A DNA stretch of 64,000 bases from the NCBI GenBank assembly GCA_031216915.1, contig CM062294.1, positions 159,109,455-159,173,454 on the forward strand, given 5' to 3'. Below are positions 9,098 to 23,814 of this stretch, piece after piece. Both the position numbers and the translations under genes were made by a program. The number at the start of each line of letters is the position of its first letter. Position 1 is the stretch's first letter. Below the pieces are notes generated by a model that made no database searches, had not been told where the DNA came from, and was given only the letters and a program-made list of their open reading frames with translations. This stretch comes from Pictodentalium vernedei (taxonomy: Eukaryota; Mollusca; Scaphopoda; Dentaliida; Dentaliidae).

Positions 9098-12000
9098 GAT
9101 GCTCGAAAATGAAAATTTAGGCTGCGATCAATATCGTTAGAGGCACTGGTTATAACTCAAGCTTACGGACTCATTCCAAAGAACAAAGTTATTTTTAAAA
9201 AACCCAAATATGCCCTATAAATCATTAAACTATCTGTAGTACATACCTAACATGGTGATATATTTGTCAACTTTATCATGCTTCATCAATAAATCTCTCA
9301 GCATTTTCACCGATTGTACCATGTCCATGCTTCTCTCTTTTCTTAAAACATGAATTGAACGTCGAACAGTTGATCCAGGGCTGGAATGAATTGTGGTGCG
9401 CACAAAACTCCTGCAATATATATACATTCTCTGGTATTCTTTGATCTTTTGAAATGTTACACATATTTTCCTCTGCATAATTCGTATCTAATTGTCGGGC
9501 TTCGGGTTCCTATGATCGAATGTGCAATAATTAGGGCTTCATTGAATAAAACTCACAATCTATCACAGCACATATTGTTTGAAGAAACAACTAGTGTTTG
9601 TTACTGATTAATTGCGCTAGCGGCACATACCATAATTCAGTTTGTTTTGTTTTAAAAAAAGTTCTTAGCAAACACAAATGTTAGATTGGGTCATTAATTA
9701 TGTTGATTTGTAAACAAGCGGTATATCCACTTTGTCCCGGCCATTGTCATCAGTTTTCGTGTACTTAATCAATCTATTGTTAAATAAACAACTGGACTGG
9801 AATGAAAATTCAGTATCACTGTTAGTTGTTTAGACGAGAAAGTATACACGTTTTGCAAGAGAAATGGATTCGACGAATGAAACTTAGTATTCCAACTTGA
9901 TAAATGCAGAACGGCTTCATTGATACAAGCGCATTTTGAGAATGCAACACCCGAAACTGCGTGAAAGAACTCAATTCGTCAAAATCATGTTTCCATATTT
10001 TGTTACACAGGCATGGGAAATACTTGGTCGGATTTTATTTAATCGATTTGATATGCGCTTCTGGTAAGACAGTGAGAATCAACCCACCATATTCATATGA
10101 CTTGAGAACTGACAGTCGGGAAGTTTAATTTATTGTTTATTGTGTTTTGACGTAACATTGAACACCCTTGGTAATACCGGACGATTATATGCTGAAACGA
10201 AGATTTTCATGCAGGCAACCATTTTAACGTTTGTGTGTCTCCATTTTATCAACGCACGCATCTGGGCCTTCATATTCGCGGAACAACGTATAACTGCATG
10301 CTTATTCGAGAATTTAATTACCAAATGAGGCGCCTACGCCGTCTGAACTGTTGGTTTAACGCTTAGCTCTACTGAACTCCGTCGGGAAAAGGAAATTTTA
10401 CGAACCGAAGCTTGTTAGTGTCTGTCTTGCAACACTCTTATAAAGAAGACGCATGGAAATGGTAGACAAAGCGTAGGAAGAATTGGTGCAACCTACCTTT
10501 CTGCAACATACACAAGAAACCACCAACTTGTCAAGGATTGAAACAAGATTGTCTGGCTGGGGACGAGTGTACATTTTATATAAATAAACATTTGAATAAA
10601 GATTTAACAGCCCTTTTAAGGGCTTGAGGGTGTGTGTCTGTGAGAGGGTGTCTTTGGGGGGGGGGGGGTGTGGAGGGGTTATTTTAAATTCCCGAAGGAT
10701 AACCAGATACCTCACAATCACATACGGCATCCTATCTCCCAGAAGGCTTGATGGGTTACTCCCGGTTTTTCAAAACTAAATTGTTGGAGCTTTCTCCACT
10801 CCTGTTTTGTAACCGCTATAGTCATATACCGGGGCCGCTACCAAACCGGCGTTGCTGTTTGGTTTCTTTTCTCTTCTTCCCTCAAATTTGCCATCGCACA
10901 ACATTACATTCTGGCTCGCCACCATGGTGGGACTCAAACCTCTATCATCGCCGGCCTGGAACCGAATAGAGCTGGCTCTCTAACAGTTTTAATGGCGTTG
11001 TGGGATTGAGTATTGACAATCTAACACTCCAACGTAAACTGCCGGGAATTCTAACAGCGTGCATACCCCCCTAAATCCATTTGAGGCAATAGGAAAGCTA
11101 GTCCTGTGCGATCCAAGTGAAATAAAATAAGGTTAACCGGGTCGCAAGGGATTTGTATATCCCACATCGCCCCTGCGCGCCATTGGCGCGCCAAAACTTT
11201 TCATTCATTCTTGTGTCTGTACTCTTGATCAAGTATCCTCCTCGGTGATATGCGCTCTTTGAAACCCAATCCTAGAAATATGTACCGTATCTACCGTAAA
11301 GGTCGACTTTCTGTGACTGACTGGGTTCCCCACTTCGATTAATTACGCTGCCGAAATACAGGCAGGCGTTCCGCCGAAGAGCACTCTTACAAACAGCTTC
11401 CTTGTTGGTGGGGCGCTAGAGATCCGCAGCGCGCGTAGGTTCTGGGCTTTCATGGTCTCTTGACCTGAACTTGTTATTTTTATATACTTTTGTGATCAGA
11501 AACAGGCTAGGTGGATGCAATTATTGTGTTTTTTGAAAAGGAGGACGTATTCCCACAACCTTTACTGCTCGAATCACATGTCGAATCTTGGTCGAAACGG
11601 TTAGTAGAATTAACAGGGCCGGACATTGCCTTCAGACAAGCGTATTGTCCGGCAGTTTAGTCTTTGACAGTGACATTTCACGTGTTCGCATTCATAACTG
11701 GGGGAAGAAACATTCGAATGCTTGAATGGTGTTATTCTATGGTATTTAATTCCAAGACGTGCGGATTACACCATTAATTGAGATTCTAGATAAATATTCA
11801 ATAATGACCTCAGATGTAGACGGGGTAACAGCTTACGGTAAACAACTTGATAGGGAAATATTTAATAAGGATTGTAACCAAAATTGTTTGGAAATCTGAG
11901 ACACTACAGGCTTTTCTGTGCCCTGAATGCTCGCGAGCAGCCATGATATCAGACTTCAGGTCTTTGTAGAGAGATCGAGGTCGAGATCCTTGAAGGAAAT

Positions 12001-13584
12001 GATTAAAGACAGAGAAAAGGAATGCGAAATGGTTAATTATGGAGTCATGGAGATTTTGTTAAAGATTTTGCAAGAATGCCTAAAATGTCATACTCGCCGA
12101 AGAAGATTCACTGGGACTATGATTAAGTGAGAGTGGAGAATAAAGGGCATGTGGGTTTTTGATGGTACCACTGAGAAAATTATTGTTCTGAGCAGTAAAG
12201 TTATGAAGTATAGGATACATAACCAAGACCTTCTGATCTGAAAACAGAAATATATCGGCTCCTGCAAATGTGTTATTAACACTTCACGAGTGGGCGGAAT
12301 ATATTAGGATAAGTGGATGGCACCATTGAGAATATTATTGTTTTGAGCAGTAAAGTTATGAAGTGTGAAGTATAGGATAGATAACCAAGACTTTCTGATC
12401 TGAGAACAGAAATATATCGGCACCTGCTAAAGTGTTATCAACACTTCACGAGTGGGCAGAATGTATTAGGATAAATGTTTGCAAACATGGACTTCGAGAT
12501 TATGCCTGTAACAACAGAATATTGTTGTACCAGAAATTAAAAGGGGTAAGATTAACAGATGAAAAATGTTATCGAGCATTAATTATTTATTCATTATTCA
12601 ACAACCTTCAGTATATAAAAACCTTTCGTATAAAGAACAGTAGTCTAACAATGGAAACAAAATAACACATCATGTATATATTATAGTGGAACAGCTAAAA
12701 CAGATAACGACGCTATTCGTATTGTATGTTACAGTTAATAATATGTGAAAAGAAAAGTGCATAACACACTTTTCAATCAACATGTTGTCGTAATGCACAA
12801 TGCACACCATGATCAAGTTAGAATTTCAAAACATTCCTCATTTTCATGCTTTACATAGTCTCGTCTAACTTGAACGCGAACAAAAGCTGTCCACTAACTC
12901 CTTTTGTAGTTCCATTATATTATCGCAAACGTCAGTTTCTGTTTGTGGTTCATTTTCTGATAAGTTGCTACCACCTCCTTGTAGGGATTTGGCAATTGTA
13001 TTCGCTAATCTCCGTATATCTTCCCAAGACTCCTTCCTATAACTCTCGTATGTTGCTATTGATGTTTGAATTGTGGTCTTCCTTATAAGCAGATTATAAG
13101 TCATAAAAATGGATGGTCTTGTAGTGTTGACTATTTTTCTGTCTATGGATGCTGAAATGTGCCCTATAAAGATAAGAATTATCGTGTTATATTATAGTAA
13201 ATGGTTATGGCGGAAATGGAACGATTTGAGATGGTGGGGGATTTCAGCCATATTCACCACACTTACGCGTCTTTCGCACATGTACTTTGACACCGCCACC
13301 CCTCCCCGAACGCAGTCTGACACTACCTCTATATCTGCTAAATATATTTGCGCTTTCCGTTGTAAAGCCGTAATGGTTTTGAGGGAAGACCCAAGGTACT
13401 TTTATGCAAACCTGAATAGTATCCCAAACCATTACCATTCTGAGATGATGAAAAGCACTGCAAAAATTATAACATTTCATAATGAAGCGAAAATAAAGTT
13501 TCCATTTCTCGTCCAATTCAGTCAACTGAACAGGCCTCCCGTCGCACTCTTAAAATACATGAACACTCATAGACACTCTTGTTA
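9058..13584 (+). repeat. Array unit 3 (type B)
   Basis: The unit is 4527 bp and nearly identical to unit 2. It differs by a few substitutions (for example acttgataaa for acttaataaa near 9900, and gggcagaa near 12458) and by poly-G length (13). The internal duplication spans 12161-12474, and the 171-codon ORF is at 13109-13624. Confidence 0.95.
10426..11212 (+). mobile_element. Nested element, unit 3 copy
   Basis: The ends are the same and GTGTCTGT flanks lie at 10418-10425 and 11213-11220. The copy is 787 bp. Confidence 0.75.
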
Positions 13585-14135
13585 CGTTAAGTCACTAATC
13601 ATCAGCTTAATCTGTCACTCATGAGATGCTCGAAAATGAAAATTTAGGCTGCGATCAATATCGTTAGAGGCACTGGTTATAACTCAAGCTTACGGACTCA
13701 TTCCAAAGAACAAAGTTATTTTTAAAAAACCCAAATATGCCCTATAAATCATTAAACTATCTGTAGTACATACCTAACATGGTGATATATTTGTCAACTT
13801 TATCATGCTTCATCAATAAATCTCTCAGCATTTTCACCGATTGTACCATGTCCATGCTTCTCTCTTTTCTTAAAACATGAATTGAACGTCGAACAGTTGA
13901 TCCTGGGCTGGAATGAATTGTGGTGCGCACAAAACTCCTGCAATATATATATATTCTCTGGTATTCTTTGATCTTTTGAAATGTTACACATATTTTCCTG
14001 TGCATAATTCGTATCTAATTGTCGGGCTTCGGGTTCCTATGATCGAATGTGCAATAATTAGGGCTTCATTGAATAAAACTCACAATCTATCACACCACAT
14101 ATTGTTTGAAGAAACAACTAGTGTTTGTTACTGAT

Positions 14136-14403
14136 GTGCCACTCTGGAGTAGTGGAGACCCTGGAACATTTTCTCTTGGAATGCCCACAGTATATACCTC
14201 ATAGAATAAAATTTACTGGAAGAATAATGCAGAAGTGGGGTGAAGAAACAAAGGATAGATGGCTGAAGGCGGACACGAGGGAGAGGGTAGGAATGCTTAT
14301 TGAAGAAATTGAAAAAGAGGAAGTGAGGGACACTATTAAGCAGTTTATATCTGAATGCTGGGAGGAGAGGAGGGGAAGAGGGGGTGGGGTGCAGGGGGAA
14401 TGA
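14136..14403 (+). pseudogene. Truncated C-terminus of a LINE reverse transcriptase protein
   Basis: An open frame (in frame from an ATG at 14134 supplied partly by the array) ends at 14403. Residues near its start read CHSGVVETLEHFLLECPQY, the C...G..ET..H....C zinc-binding-like motif found near the C-terminus of many LINE ORF2 proteins. A charged helical tail with runs of Glu/Lys/Arg and a Gly/Arg-rich end follow. The endonuclease and RT domains are missing, so it cannot be functional. Confidence 0.75.
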
Positions 14404-14464
14404 TGGCCTTCTCTTATGAGGACCGCGACAAATCAGCGGCTGGCCAAAGAGTTATTATTATTAT
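14136..14464 (+). mobile_element. LINE 3' fragment in unit 4, (TTA)n tail
   Basis: These 329 bp are absent from all other units and interrupt the shared ctgat|taatagcgc. They contain the C-terminus of a non-LTR retrotransposon protein, then a short 3' UTR ending in ttattattatta. The severe 5' truncation and the tandem trinucleotide tail are typical of target-primed LINE insertion. No clear target duplication is visible, though the TTA tail blends into the target ttaat. It differs from the LINE in unit 13. Confidence 0.85.
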
Positions 14465-15281
14465 TAATAGCGCTAGCGGCACATACCATAATTCAGTTTG
14501 TTTTGTTTTAAAAAACGTTCTTAGCAAACACAAATGTTAGATTGGGTCATTAATTATGTTGATTTGTAAACAAGCGGTATATTCACTTTGTCCCGGCCAT
14601 TGTCATCAGTTTTCGTGTACTTAATCAATCTATTGTTAAATAAACAACTGGACTGGAATGAAAATTCAGTATCACTGTTAGTTGTTTAGACGAGAAAGTA
14701 TACACGTTTTGCAAGAGAAATGGATTCGACGAATGAAACTTAGTATTCCAACTTAATAAATGCAGAACGCCTTCATTGATACAAGCGCATTTTGAGAATG
14801 CAACACCCGAAACTGCGTGAAAGAACTCAATTCGTCAAAATCATGTTTCCATATTTTGTTACACAGGCATGGGAAATACTTGGTCGGATTTTATTTAATC
14901 GATTTGATATGCGCTTCTGGTAAGACAGTGAGAATCAACCCACCATATTCATATGACTTGAGAACTGACAGTCGGGAAGTTTAATTTATTGTTTATTGTG
15001 TTTTGACGTAACATTGAACACCCTTGGTAATATCGGACGATTATATGCTGAAACGAAGATTTTCATGCAGGCAACCATTTTAACGTTTGTGTGTCTCCAT
15101 TTTATCAACGCACGCATCTGGGCCTTCATATTCGCGGAACAACGTATAACTGCATGCTTATTCGAGAATTTAATTACCAAATGAGGCGCCTACGCCGTCT
15201 GAACTGTTGGTTTAACGCTTAGCTCTACAGAACTCCGTCGGGAAAAGGAAATTTTACGAACCGAAGCTTGTTAGTGTCTGT

Positions 15282-16066
15282 CTTGCAACACTCTTATAAA
15301 GAACACGCATGGAAATGGTAGACAAAGCGTAGGAAGAATTGGTGCAACCTACCTTTCTGCAACATACACAAGAAACCACCAACTAGTCAAGGATTGAAAC
15401 AAGCTTGTCTGGCTGGGGACGAGTGTACATTTTATATAAATAAACATTTGAATAAAGATTTAACAGCCCTTTTAAGGGCTTGAGGGTGTGTGTCTGTGAG
15501 AGGGTGTCTTTGGGGGGGGGGGTGTGGAGGGGTCATTTGAAATTCCCGAAGGATAACCAGATACCTCACAATCACATACGGCATCCTATCTCCCAGAAGG
15601 CTTGATGGGTGACTCCCGGTTTTTCAAAACTAAATTGTTGGAGCTTTCTCCACTCCTGTTTTGTAACCGCTATAGTCATATACCGGGGCCGCTACCAAAC
15701 CGGCGTTGCTGTTTGGTTTCTTTTCTCTTCTTCCCTCAAATTTGCCATCGCACAACATTACATTCTGGCTCGCCACCATGGTGGGACTCAAACCTCTATC
15801 ATCGCCGGCCTGGAACCGAATAGAGCTGGCTCTCTAATAGTTTTAATGGCGTTGTGGGATTGAGTATTGACAATCTAACACTCCAACGTAAACTGCCGGG
15901 AATTCTAACAGCGTGCATTCCCCCCTAAATCCATTTGAGGCAATAGGAAAGCTAGTCCTGTGTGATCCAAGTGAAATAAAATAAGGTTAACCGGGTCGCA
16001 AGGGATTTGTATATCCCACATCGCCCCTGCGCGCCATTGGCGCGCCAAAACTTTTCATTCATTCTT
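15282..16066 (+). mobile_element. Nested element, unit 4 copy
   Basis: The ends and flanks (15274-15281, 16067-16074) are the same and the copy is 785 bp. The inverted repeat agcccttttaagggct at 15465-15480 is perfect here. Confidence 0.75.
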
Positions 16067-18441
16067 GTGTCTGTACTCTTGATCAAGTATCCTCCTCGGT
16101 GATGTGCGCTCTTTGAAACCCAATCCTAGAAATATGTACCGTATCTACCGTAAAGGTCGACTTTCTGTGACTGACTGGGTTTCCCACTTCGATTAATTAC
16201 GCTGCCGAAATACAGGCAGGCGTTCCGCCGAAGAGCAGTCTTACAAACAGCTTCCTTGTTGGTGGGGCGCTAGATATCCGCAGCGCGCGTAGGTTCTGGG
16301 CTTTCATGGTCTCTTGACCTGAACTTGTTATTTTTATATACTTTTGTGATCAGAAACTGGCCAGGTGGATGCAATTATTGTGTTTTTTGAAGAGGAGGAC
16401 GTATTCCCACAACCTTTACTGCTCGAATCACAAGTTGAATCTTAGTCGAAACGGTTATTAGAATTAGCAGGGTCGGGCATTGCCTTCAGACAAGCGTATT
16501 GTCCGGGAGTTTAGTCTTTGACAGTGACATTCCACGTGTTGGCATTCATAACTGGGGGAAGAAACATTCGAATGCTTGAATGGTGTTTTATTCTATGGTA
16601 TTTAATTCCAAGACGTGCGGATTACACCATTAATTGAGATTCTAGATAAATATTCAATAATGACCTCAGATGTAGACGGGGTAACAGCTTACGGTAAACA
16701 ACCTGATAGGGACATATTTAATAAGGATTGTAACCAAAATTGTTTGGAAATCTGAGACACTACAGGCTTTTCTGTGCCCTGAATGTTCGCGACCAGCCAT
16801 GATATGGGACTTCAGGTCTTTGTAGAGAGATCGAGGTCGAGATCCTTGAAGGAAATGAGGAAAGACAGAGAAAAGGAATGCGAAATGGTTAATTATGGAG
16901 TCATGGAGATTTTGTTAAAGATTTTGCAAGAATGCCTAAAATGTCATACTCGCCTAAGAAGATTCACTGGGACTATGATGAAGTGAGAGTGGAGAATAAC
17001 GGGCATGTGGGTTTTTGATGGTACCACTGAGAATATTATTGTTCTGAGCAGTAAAGTTATGAAGTATAGGATACATAACCAAGACTTTCTGATCTGAAAA
17101 CAGAAATATATCGGCTCCTGCAAATGTGTTATTAAAACTTCACGAGTGGGCGGAATATATTAGGATAAGTGGATGGCACCATTGAGAATATTATTGTTTT
17201 GAGCAGTAAAGTTATGAGGTGTGAAGTATAGGATAGATAACCAAGACTTTCTGATCTGAGAACAGAAATATATCGGCACCTGCTAAAATGTTATCAACAC
17301 TTCACGAGTGGGCGGAATATATTAGGATAAATGTTTGCAAACATGGACTTCAAGATTATGCCTGTAACAACAGAATATTGTTGTACCAGAAATTAAAAGG
17401 GGTAAGATTAACAGATGAAAAATGTTATCGAGCATTAATTATTTATTCATTATTCAATAACCTTCAGTATATAAAAACATTTCGTATAAAGCACAGTAGT
17501 CTAACAATGGAAACAAAAATAACACATCATGTATATATTATAGTGGAACAGCTAAAACAGATAACGATGCTATTCGTATTGTATGTTACAGTTAATAATA
17601 TGTGAAAAGAAAAGTGCATAACACACTCTCCAATCAACATGTTGTCGCAATGCACAATGCACACCACGATCAAGTTAGAATTTCAAAACATTCCACATTT
17701 TCATGCTTTACATAGTCTCGTCTAAATTGAACGCGAACAAAAGCTGTCCACTAGCTCCTTTTGTATTTCCATTATATTCTCGCAAACGTCAGTTTCTGTT
17801 TGTGGTTCATTTTCTGATAAGTTGCTACCACCTCCTTGTAGGGATATGGCAATTGTATTCGCTAATCTCCGTATATCTTCCCAAGACTCCTTCCTATAAC
17901 TCTCGTATGTAGCTATTGATGTTTGAATTGTGGTCTTCCTTATAAGCAGATTATAAGTTATAAAATTGGATGGTCTTGTAGTGTTGACTATTTTTCTGTC
18001 TATGGATGCTGAAATGTGCCCTATAAAGATAAGAATTATCGTGTTATATTATAGTAAATGGTTAGGGCGGAAATGGAACGATTTGAGATGGTGGGGGATT
18101 TCAGCCATATTCACCACACTTACGCGTCTTTCGCACATGTACTTTGACACCGCCACCCCTCCCCGAACGCAGTCTGACACTACCTCTATATCTGCTAAAT
18201 ATATTTGCGCTTTCCGTTGTAAAGCCGTAATGGTTTTGAGGGAAGACCCAAGGTACTTTTATGCAAACCTGAATAGTATCCCAAACCATTACCATTCTGA
18301 GATGATGTAAAGCACTGCAAAAATTATAACATTTCATAATGAAGCGAAAATAAAGTTTCCATTTCTCGTCCAATTCAGTCAACTGAACAGGCCTCCCGTC
18401 GCACTCTTAAAATACATGAACACTCATAGACACTCTTGTTA

Positions 18442-21400
18442 CGTTAAGTCACTAGTCATCAGCTTAATCTATCACTCATGAGATGCTCGAAAATGAAAAT
18501 TTAGGCTGCGATCAATATCGTTAGAGGCACTGGTTATAACTCAAGCTTACGGACTCATTCCAAAGAACAAAGTTATTTTTAAAAAACCCAAATATGCCCT
18601 ATAAATCATTAAACTATCTGTAGTACATACCTAACATGGTGATATATTTGTCAACTTTATCATGCTTCATCAATAAATCTCTCAGCATTTTCACCGATTG
18701 TACCATGTCCATGCTTCTCTCTTTTCTTAAAACATGAATTGAACGTCGAACAGTTGATCCAGGGCTGGAATGAATTGTGGTGCGCACAAAACTCCTGCAA
18801 TATATATACATTCTCTGGTATTCTTTGATCTTTTGAAATGTTACACATATTTTCCTCTGCATAATTCGTATCTAATTGTCGGGCTTCGGGTTCCTATGAT
18901 CGAATGTGCAATAATTAGGGCTTCATTGAATAAAACTCACAATCTATCACAGCACATATTGTTTGAAGAAACAACTAGTGTTTGTTACTGATTAATTGCG
19001 CTAGCGGCACATACCATAATTCAGTTTGTTTTGTTTTAAAAAAAGTTCTTAGCAAACACAAATGTTAGATTGGGTCATTAATTATGCTCATTTGTAAACA
19101 AGCGGTATATCCACTTTGTCCCGGCCATTGTCATCAGTTTTCGTGTACTTAATCAATCTATTGTTAAATAAACAACTGGACTGGAATGAAAATTCAGTAT
19201 CACTGTTAGTTGTTTAGACGAGAAAGTATACACGTTTTGCAAGAGAAATGGATTCGACGAATGAAACTTAGTATTCCAACTTAATAAATGCAGAACGGCT
19301 TCATTGATACAAGCGCATTTTGAGAATGCAACACCCGAAACTGCGTGAAAGAACTCAATTCGTCAAAATCATGTTTCCATATTTTGTTACACAGGCATGG
19401 GAAATACTTGGTCGGATTTTATTTAATCGATTTGATATGCGCTTCTGGTAAGACAGTGAGAATCAACCCACCATATTCATATGACTTGAGAACTGACAGT
19501 CGGGAAGTTTAATTTATTGTTTATTGTGTTTTGACGTAACATTGAACACCCTTGGTAATACCGGACGATTATATGCTGAAACGAAGATTTTCATGCAGGC
19601 AACCATTTTAACGTTTGTGTGTCTCCATTTTATCAACGCACGCATCTGGGCCTTCATATTCGCGGAACAACGTATAACTGCATGCTTATTCGAGAATTTA
19701 ATTACCAAATGAGGCGCCTACGCCGTCTGAACTGTTGGTTTAACGCTTAGCTCTACTGAACTCCGTCGGGAAAAGGAAATTTTACGAACCGAAGCTTGTT
19801 AGTGTCTGTCTTGCAACACTCTTATAAAGAAGACGCATGGAAATGGTAGACAAAGCGTAGGAAGAATTGGTGCAACCTACCTTTCTGCAACATACACAAG
19901 AAACCACCAACTTGTCAAGGATTGAAACAAGATTGTCTGGCTGGGGACGAGTGTACATTTTATATAAATAAACATTTGAATAAAGATTTAACAGCCCTTT
20001 TAAGGGCTTGAGGGTGTGTGTCTGTGAGAGGGTGTCTTTGGGGGGGGGGGGGGTGTGGAGGGGTTATTTTAAATTCCCGAAGGATAACCAGATACCTCAC
20101 AATCACATACGGCATCCTATCTCCCAGAAGGCTTGATGGGTTACTCCCGGTTTTTCAAAACTAAATTGTTGGAGCTTTCTCCACTCCTGTTTTGTAACCG
20201 CTATAGTCATATACCGGGGCCGCTACCAAACCGGCGTTGCTGTTTGGTTTCTTTTCTCTTCTTCCCTCAAATTTGCCATCGCACAACATTACATTCTGGC
20301 TCGCCACCATGGTGGGACTCAAACCTCTATCATCGCCGGCCTGGAACCGAATAGAGCTGGCTCTCTAACAGTTTTAATGGCGTTGTGGGATTGAGTATTG
20401 ACAATCTAACACTCCAACGTAAACTGCCGGGAATTCTAACAGCGTGCATACCCCCCTAAATCCATTTGAGGCAATAGGAAAGCTAGTCCTGTGTGATCCA
20501 AGTGAAATAAAATAAGGTTAACCGGGTCGCAAGGGATTTGTATTTCCCACATCGCCCCTGCGCGCCATTGGCGCGCCAAAACTTTTCATTCATTCTTGTG
20601 TCTGTACTCTTGATCAAGTATCCTCCTCGGTGATATGCGCTCTTTGAAACCCAATCCTAGAAATATGTACCGTATCTACCGTAAAGGTCGACTTTCTGTG
20701 ACTGACTGGGTTCCCCACTTCGATTAATTACGCTGCCGAAATACAGGCAGGCGTTCCGCCGAAGAGCACTCTTACAAACAGCTTCCTTGTTGGTGGGGCG
20801 CTAGAGATCCGCAGCGCGCGTAGGTTCTGGGCTTTCATGGTCTCTTGACCTGAACTTGTTATTTTTATATACTTTTGTGATCAGAAACAGGCTAGGTGGA
20901 TGCAATTATTGTGTTTTTTGAAAAGGAGACGTATTCCCACAACCTTTACTGCTCGAATCACATGTCGAATCTTGGTCGAAACGGTTAGTAGAATTAACAG
21001 GGCCGGACATTGCCTTCAGACAAGCGTATTGTCCGGCAGTTTAGTCTTTGACAGTGACATTTCACGTGTTCGCATTCATAACTGGGGGAAGAAACATTCG
21101 AATGCTTGAATGGTGTTATTCTATGGTATTTAATTCCAAGACGTGCGGATTACACCATTAATTGAGATTCTAGATAAATATTCAATAATGACCTCAGATG
21201 TAGACGGGGTAACAGCTTACGGTAAACAACTTGATAGGGACATATTTAATAAGGATTGTAACCAAAATTGTTTGGAAATCTGAGACACTACAGGCTTTTC
21301 TGTGCCCTGAATGCTCGCGAGCAGCCATGATATCAGACTTCAGGTCTTTGTAGAGAGATCGAGGTCGAGATCCTTGAAGGAAATGATTAAAGACAGAGAA

Positions 21401-22968
21401 AAGGAATGCGAAATGGTTAATTATGGAGTCATGGAGATTTTGTTAAAGATTTTGCAAGAATGCCTAAAATGTCATACTCGCCGAAGAAGATTCACTGGGA
21501 CTATGATTAAATGAGAGTGGAGAATAAAGGGCATGTGGGTTTTTGATGGTACCACTGAGAAAATTATTGTTCTGAGCAGTAAAGTTATGAAGTATAGGAT
21601 ACATAACCAAGACCTTCTGATCTGAAAACAGAAATATATCGGCTCCTGCAAATGTGTTATTAACACTTCACGAGTGGGCGGAATATATTAGGATAAGTGG
21701 ATGGCACCATTGAGAATATTATTGTTTTGAGCAGTAAAGTTATGAAGTGTGAAGTATAGGATAGATAACCAAGACTTTCTGATCTGAGAACAGAAATATA
21801 TCGGCACCTGCTAAAGTGTTATCAACACTTCACGAGTGGGCGGAATGTATTAGGATAAATGTTTGCAAACATGGACTTCGAGATTATGCCTGTAACAACA
21901 GAATATTGTTGTACCAGAAATTAAAAGGGGTAAGATTAACAGATGAAAAATGTTATCGAGCATTAATTATTTATTCATTATTCAACAACCTTCAGTATAT
22001 AAAAACCTTTCGTATAAAGAACAGTAGTCTAACAATGGAAACAAAATAACACATCATGTATATATTATAGTGGAACAGCTAAAACAGATAACGACGCTAT
22101 TCGTATTGTATGTTACAGTTAATAATATGTGAAAAGAAAAGTGCATAACACACTTTTCAATCAACATGTTGTCGTAATGCACAATGCACACCATGATCAA
22201 GTTAGAATTTCAAAACATTCCTCATTTTCATGCTTTACATAGTCTCGTCTAACTTGAACGCGAACAAAAGCTGTCCACTAACTCCTTTTGTAGTTCCATT
22301 ATATTATCGCAAACGTCAGTTTCTGTTTGTGGTTCATTTTCTGATAAGTTGCTACCACCTCCTTGTAGGGATTTGGCAATTGTATTCGCTAATCTCCGTA
22401 TATCTTCCCAAGACTCCTTCCTATAACTCTCGTATGTTGCTATTGATGTTTGAATTGTGGTCTTCCTTATAAGCAGATTATAAGTCATAAAAATGGATGG
22501 TCTTGTAGTGGTGACTATTTTTCTGTCTATGGATGCTGAAATGTGCCCAATAAAGATAAGAATTATCGTGTTATATTATAGTAAATGGTTATGGCGGAAA
22601 TGGAACGATTTGAGATGGTGGGGGATTTCAGCCATATTCACCACACTTACGCGTCTTTCGCACATGCACTTTGACACCGCCACCCCTCCCCGAACGCAGT
22701 CTGACACTACCTCTATATCTGCTAAATACATTTGCGCTTTCCGTTGTAAAGCCGTAATGGTTTTGAGGGAAGAACCAGGGTACTTTTATGCAAACCTGAA
22801 TAGTATCCCAAACCATTACCATTCTGAGATGATGAAAAGCACTGCAAAAATTATAACATTTCATAATGAAGTGAAAATAAAGTTTCTATTTCTCGTCCAA
22901 TTCAGTGAACTGAACAGGCCTCCCGTCGCACTCTTAAAATACATGAACACTCATAGACACTCTTGTTA
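18442..22968 (+). repeat. Array unit 5 (type B)
   Basis: The unit is 4527 bp. It shares variants with unit 9 that units 2 and 3 lack: gtggtgactattt near 22507, cccaataaag near 22547 and gaaccaggg near 22772. This makes it the B member of the repeated A-B-C block. The internal duplication spans 21545-21858. Poly-G is 14 long. Confidence 0.95.
19810..20597 (+). mobile_element. Nested element, unit 5 copy
   Basis: The ends and flanks (19802-19809, 20598-20605) are the same and the copy is 788 bp. Confidence 0.75.
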
Positions 22969-23814
22969 CGTTAAGTCACTAATCATCAGCTTAATCTGTC
23001 ACTCATGAAATGCTCGAAAATGAAAATTTAGGCTGCGATCAATATCGTTAGAGGCACTGGTTATAACTCAAGCTTACGGACTCATTCCAAAGAACAAAGT
23101 TATTTTTAAAAAACCCAAATATGCCCTATAAATCATTAAACTATCTGTAGTACATACCTAACATGGTGATATATTTGTCAACTTTATCATGCTTCATCAA
23201 TAAATCTCTCAGCATTTTCACCGATTGTACCATGTCCATGCTTCTCTCTTTTCTTAAAACATGAATTGAACGTCGAACAGTTGATCCTGGGCTGGAATGA
23301 ATTGTGGTGGGCACAAAACTCCTGCAATATATATATATTCTCTGGTATTCTTTGATCTTTTGAAATGTTACACATATTCTCCTGTGCATAATTCGTATCT
23401 AATTGTCGGGCTTCGGGTTCCTATGATCGAATGTGCAATGATTAGGGCTTCATTGAATAAAACTCACAATCTATCACACCGCTTATTGTTTGAAGAAACA
23501 ACTAGTGTTTGTTACTGATTAATTGCGCTAGCGGCACATACCATAATTCAGTTTGTTTTGTTTTAAAAAGCGTTCTTAGCAAACACAAATGTTAGATTGG
23601 GTCATTAATTATGTTCATTTGTGAACAAGCGGTATATCCACTTTGTCCCGGCCATTGTCATCAGTTTTCGTGTACTTAATCAATCTATTGTTAAATAAAC
23701 AACTGGACTGGAATGAAAATTCAGTATCACTGTTAGTTGTTTAGACGAGAAAGTATACACGTTTTGCAAGAGAAATGGATTCGACGAATGAAACTTAGTA
23801 TTCCGACTTAATAA

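Larger units (their letters stand above)
13585..18441 (+). repeat. Array unit 4 (type A with LINE insertion)
   Basis: The unit is 4857 bp. The excess over the standard length is a private 329-bp LINE 3' fragment at 14136-14464. The rest matches units 1 and 8, including the TAA that shortens the plus-strand ORF at 17966-18310. The internal duplication spans 17017-17330. The poly-G tract is 11 long. It opens the first A-B-C block, whose second copy starts at unit 8. Confidence 0.95.

Noticed and set aside
15465..15480. agcccttttaagggct resembles a histone mRNA 3' stem-loop (6-bp stem, UUUA loop)
   Set aside because: No histone reading frame lies upstream, the first pair is A-U rather than G-C, the ACCA flank is missing, and unit 1 has a mismatch. 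More likely a chance inverted repeat in the nested element.
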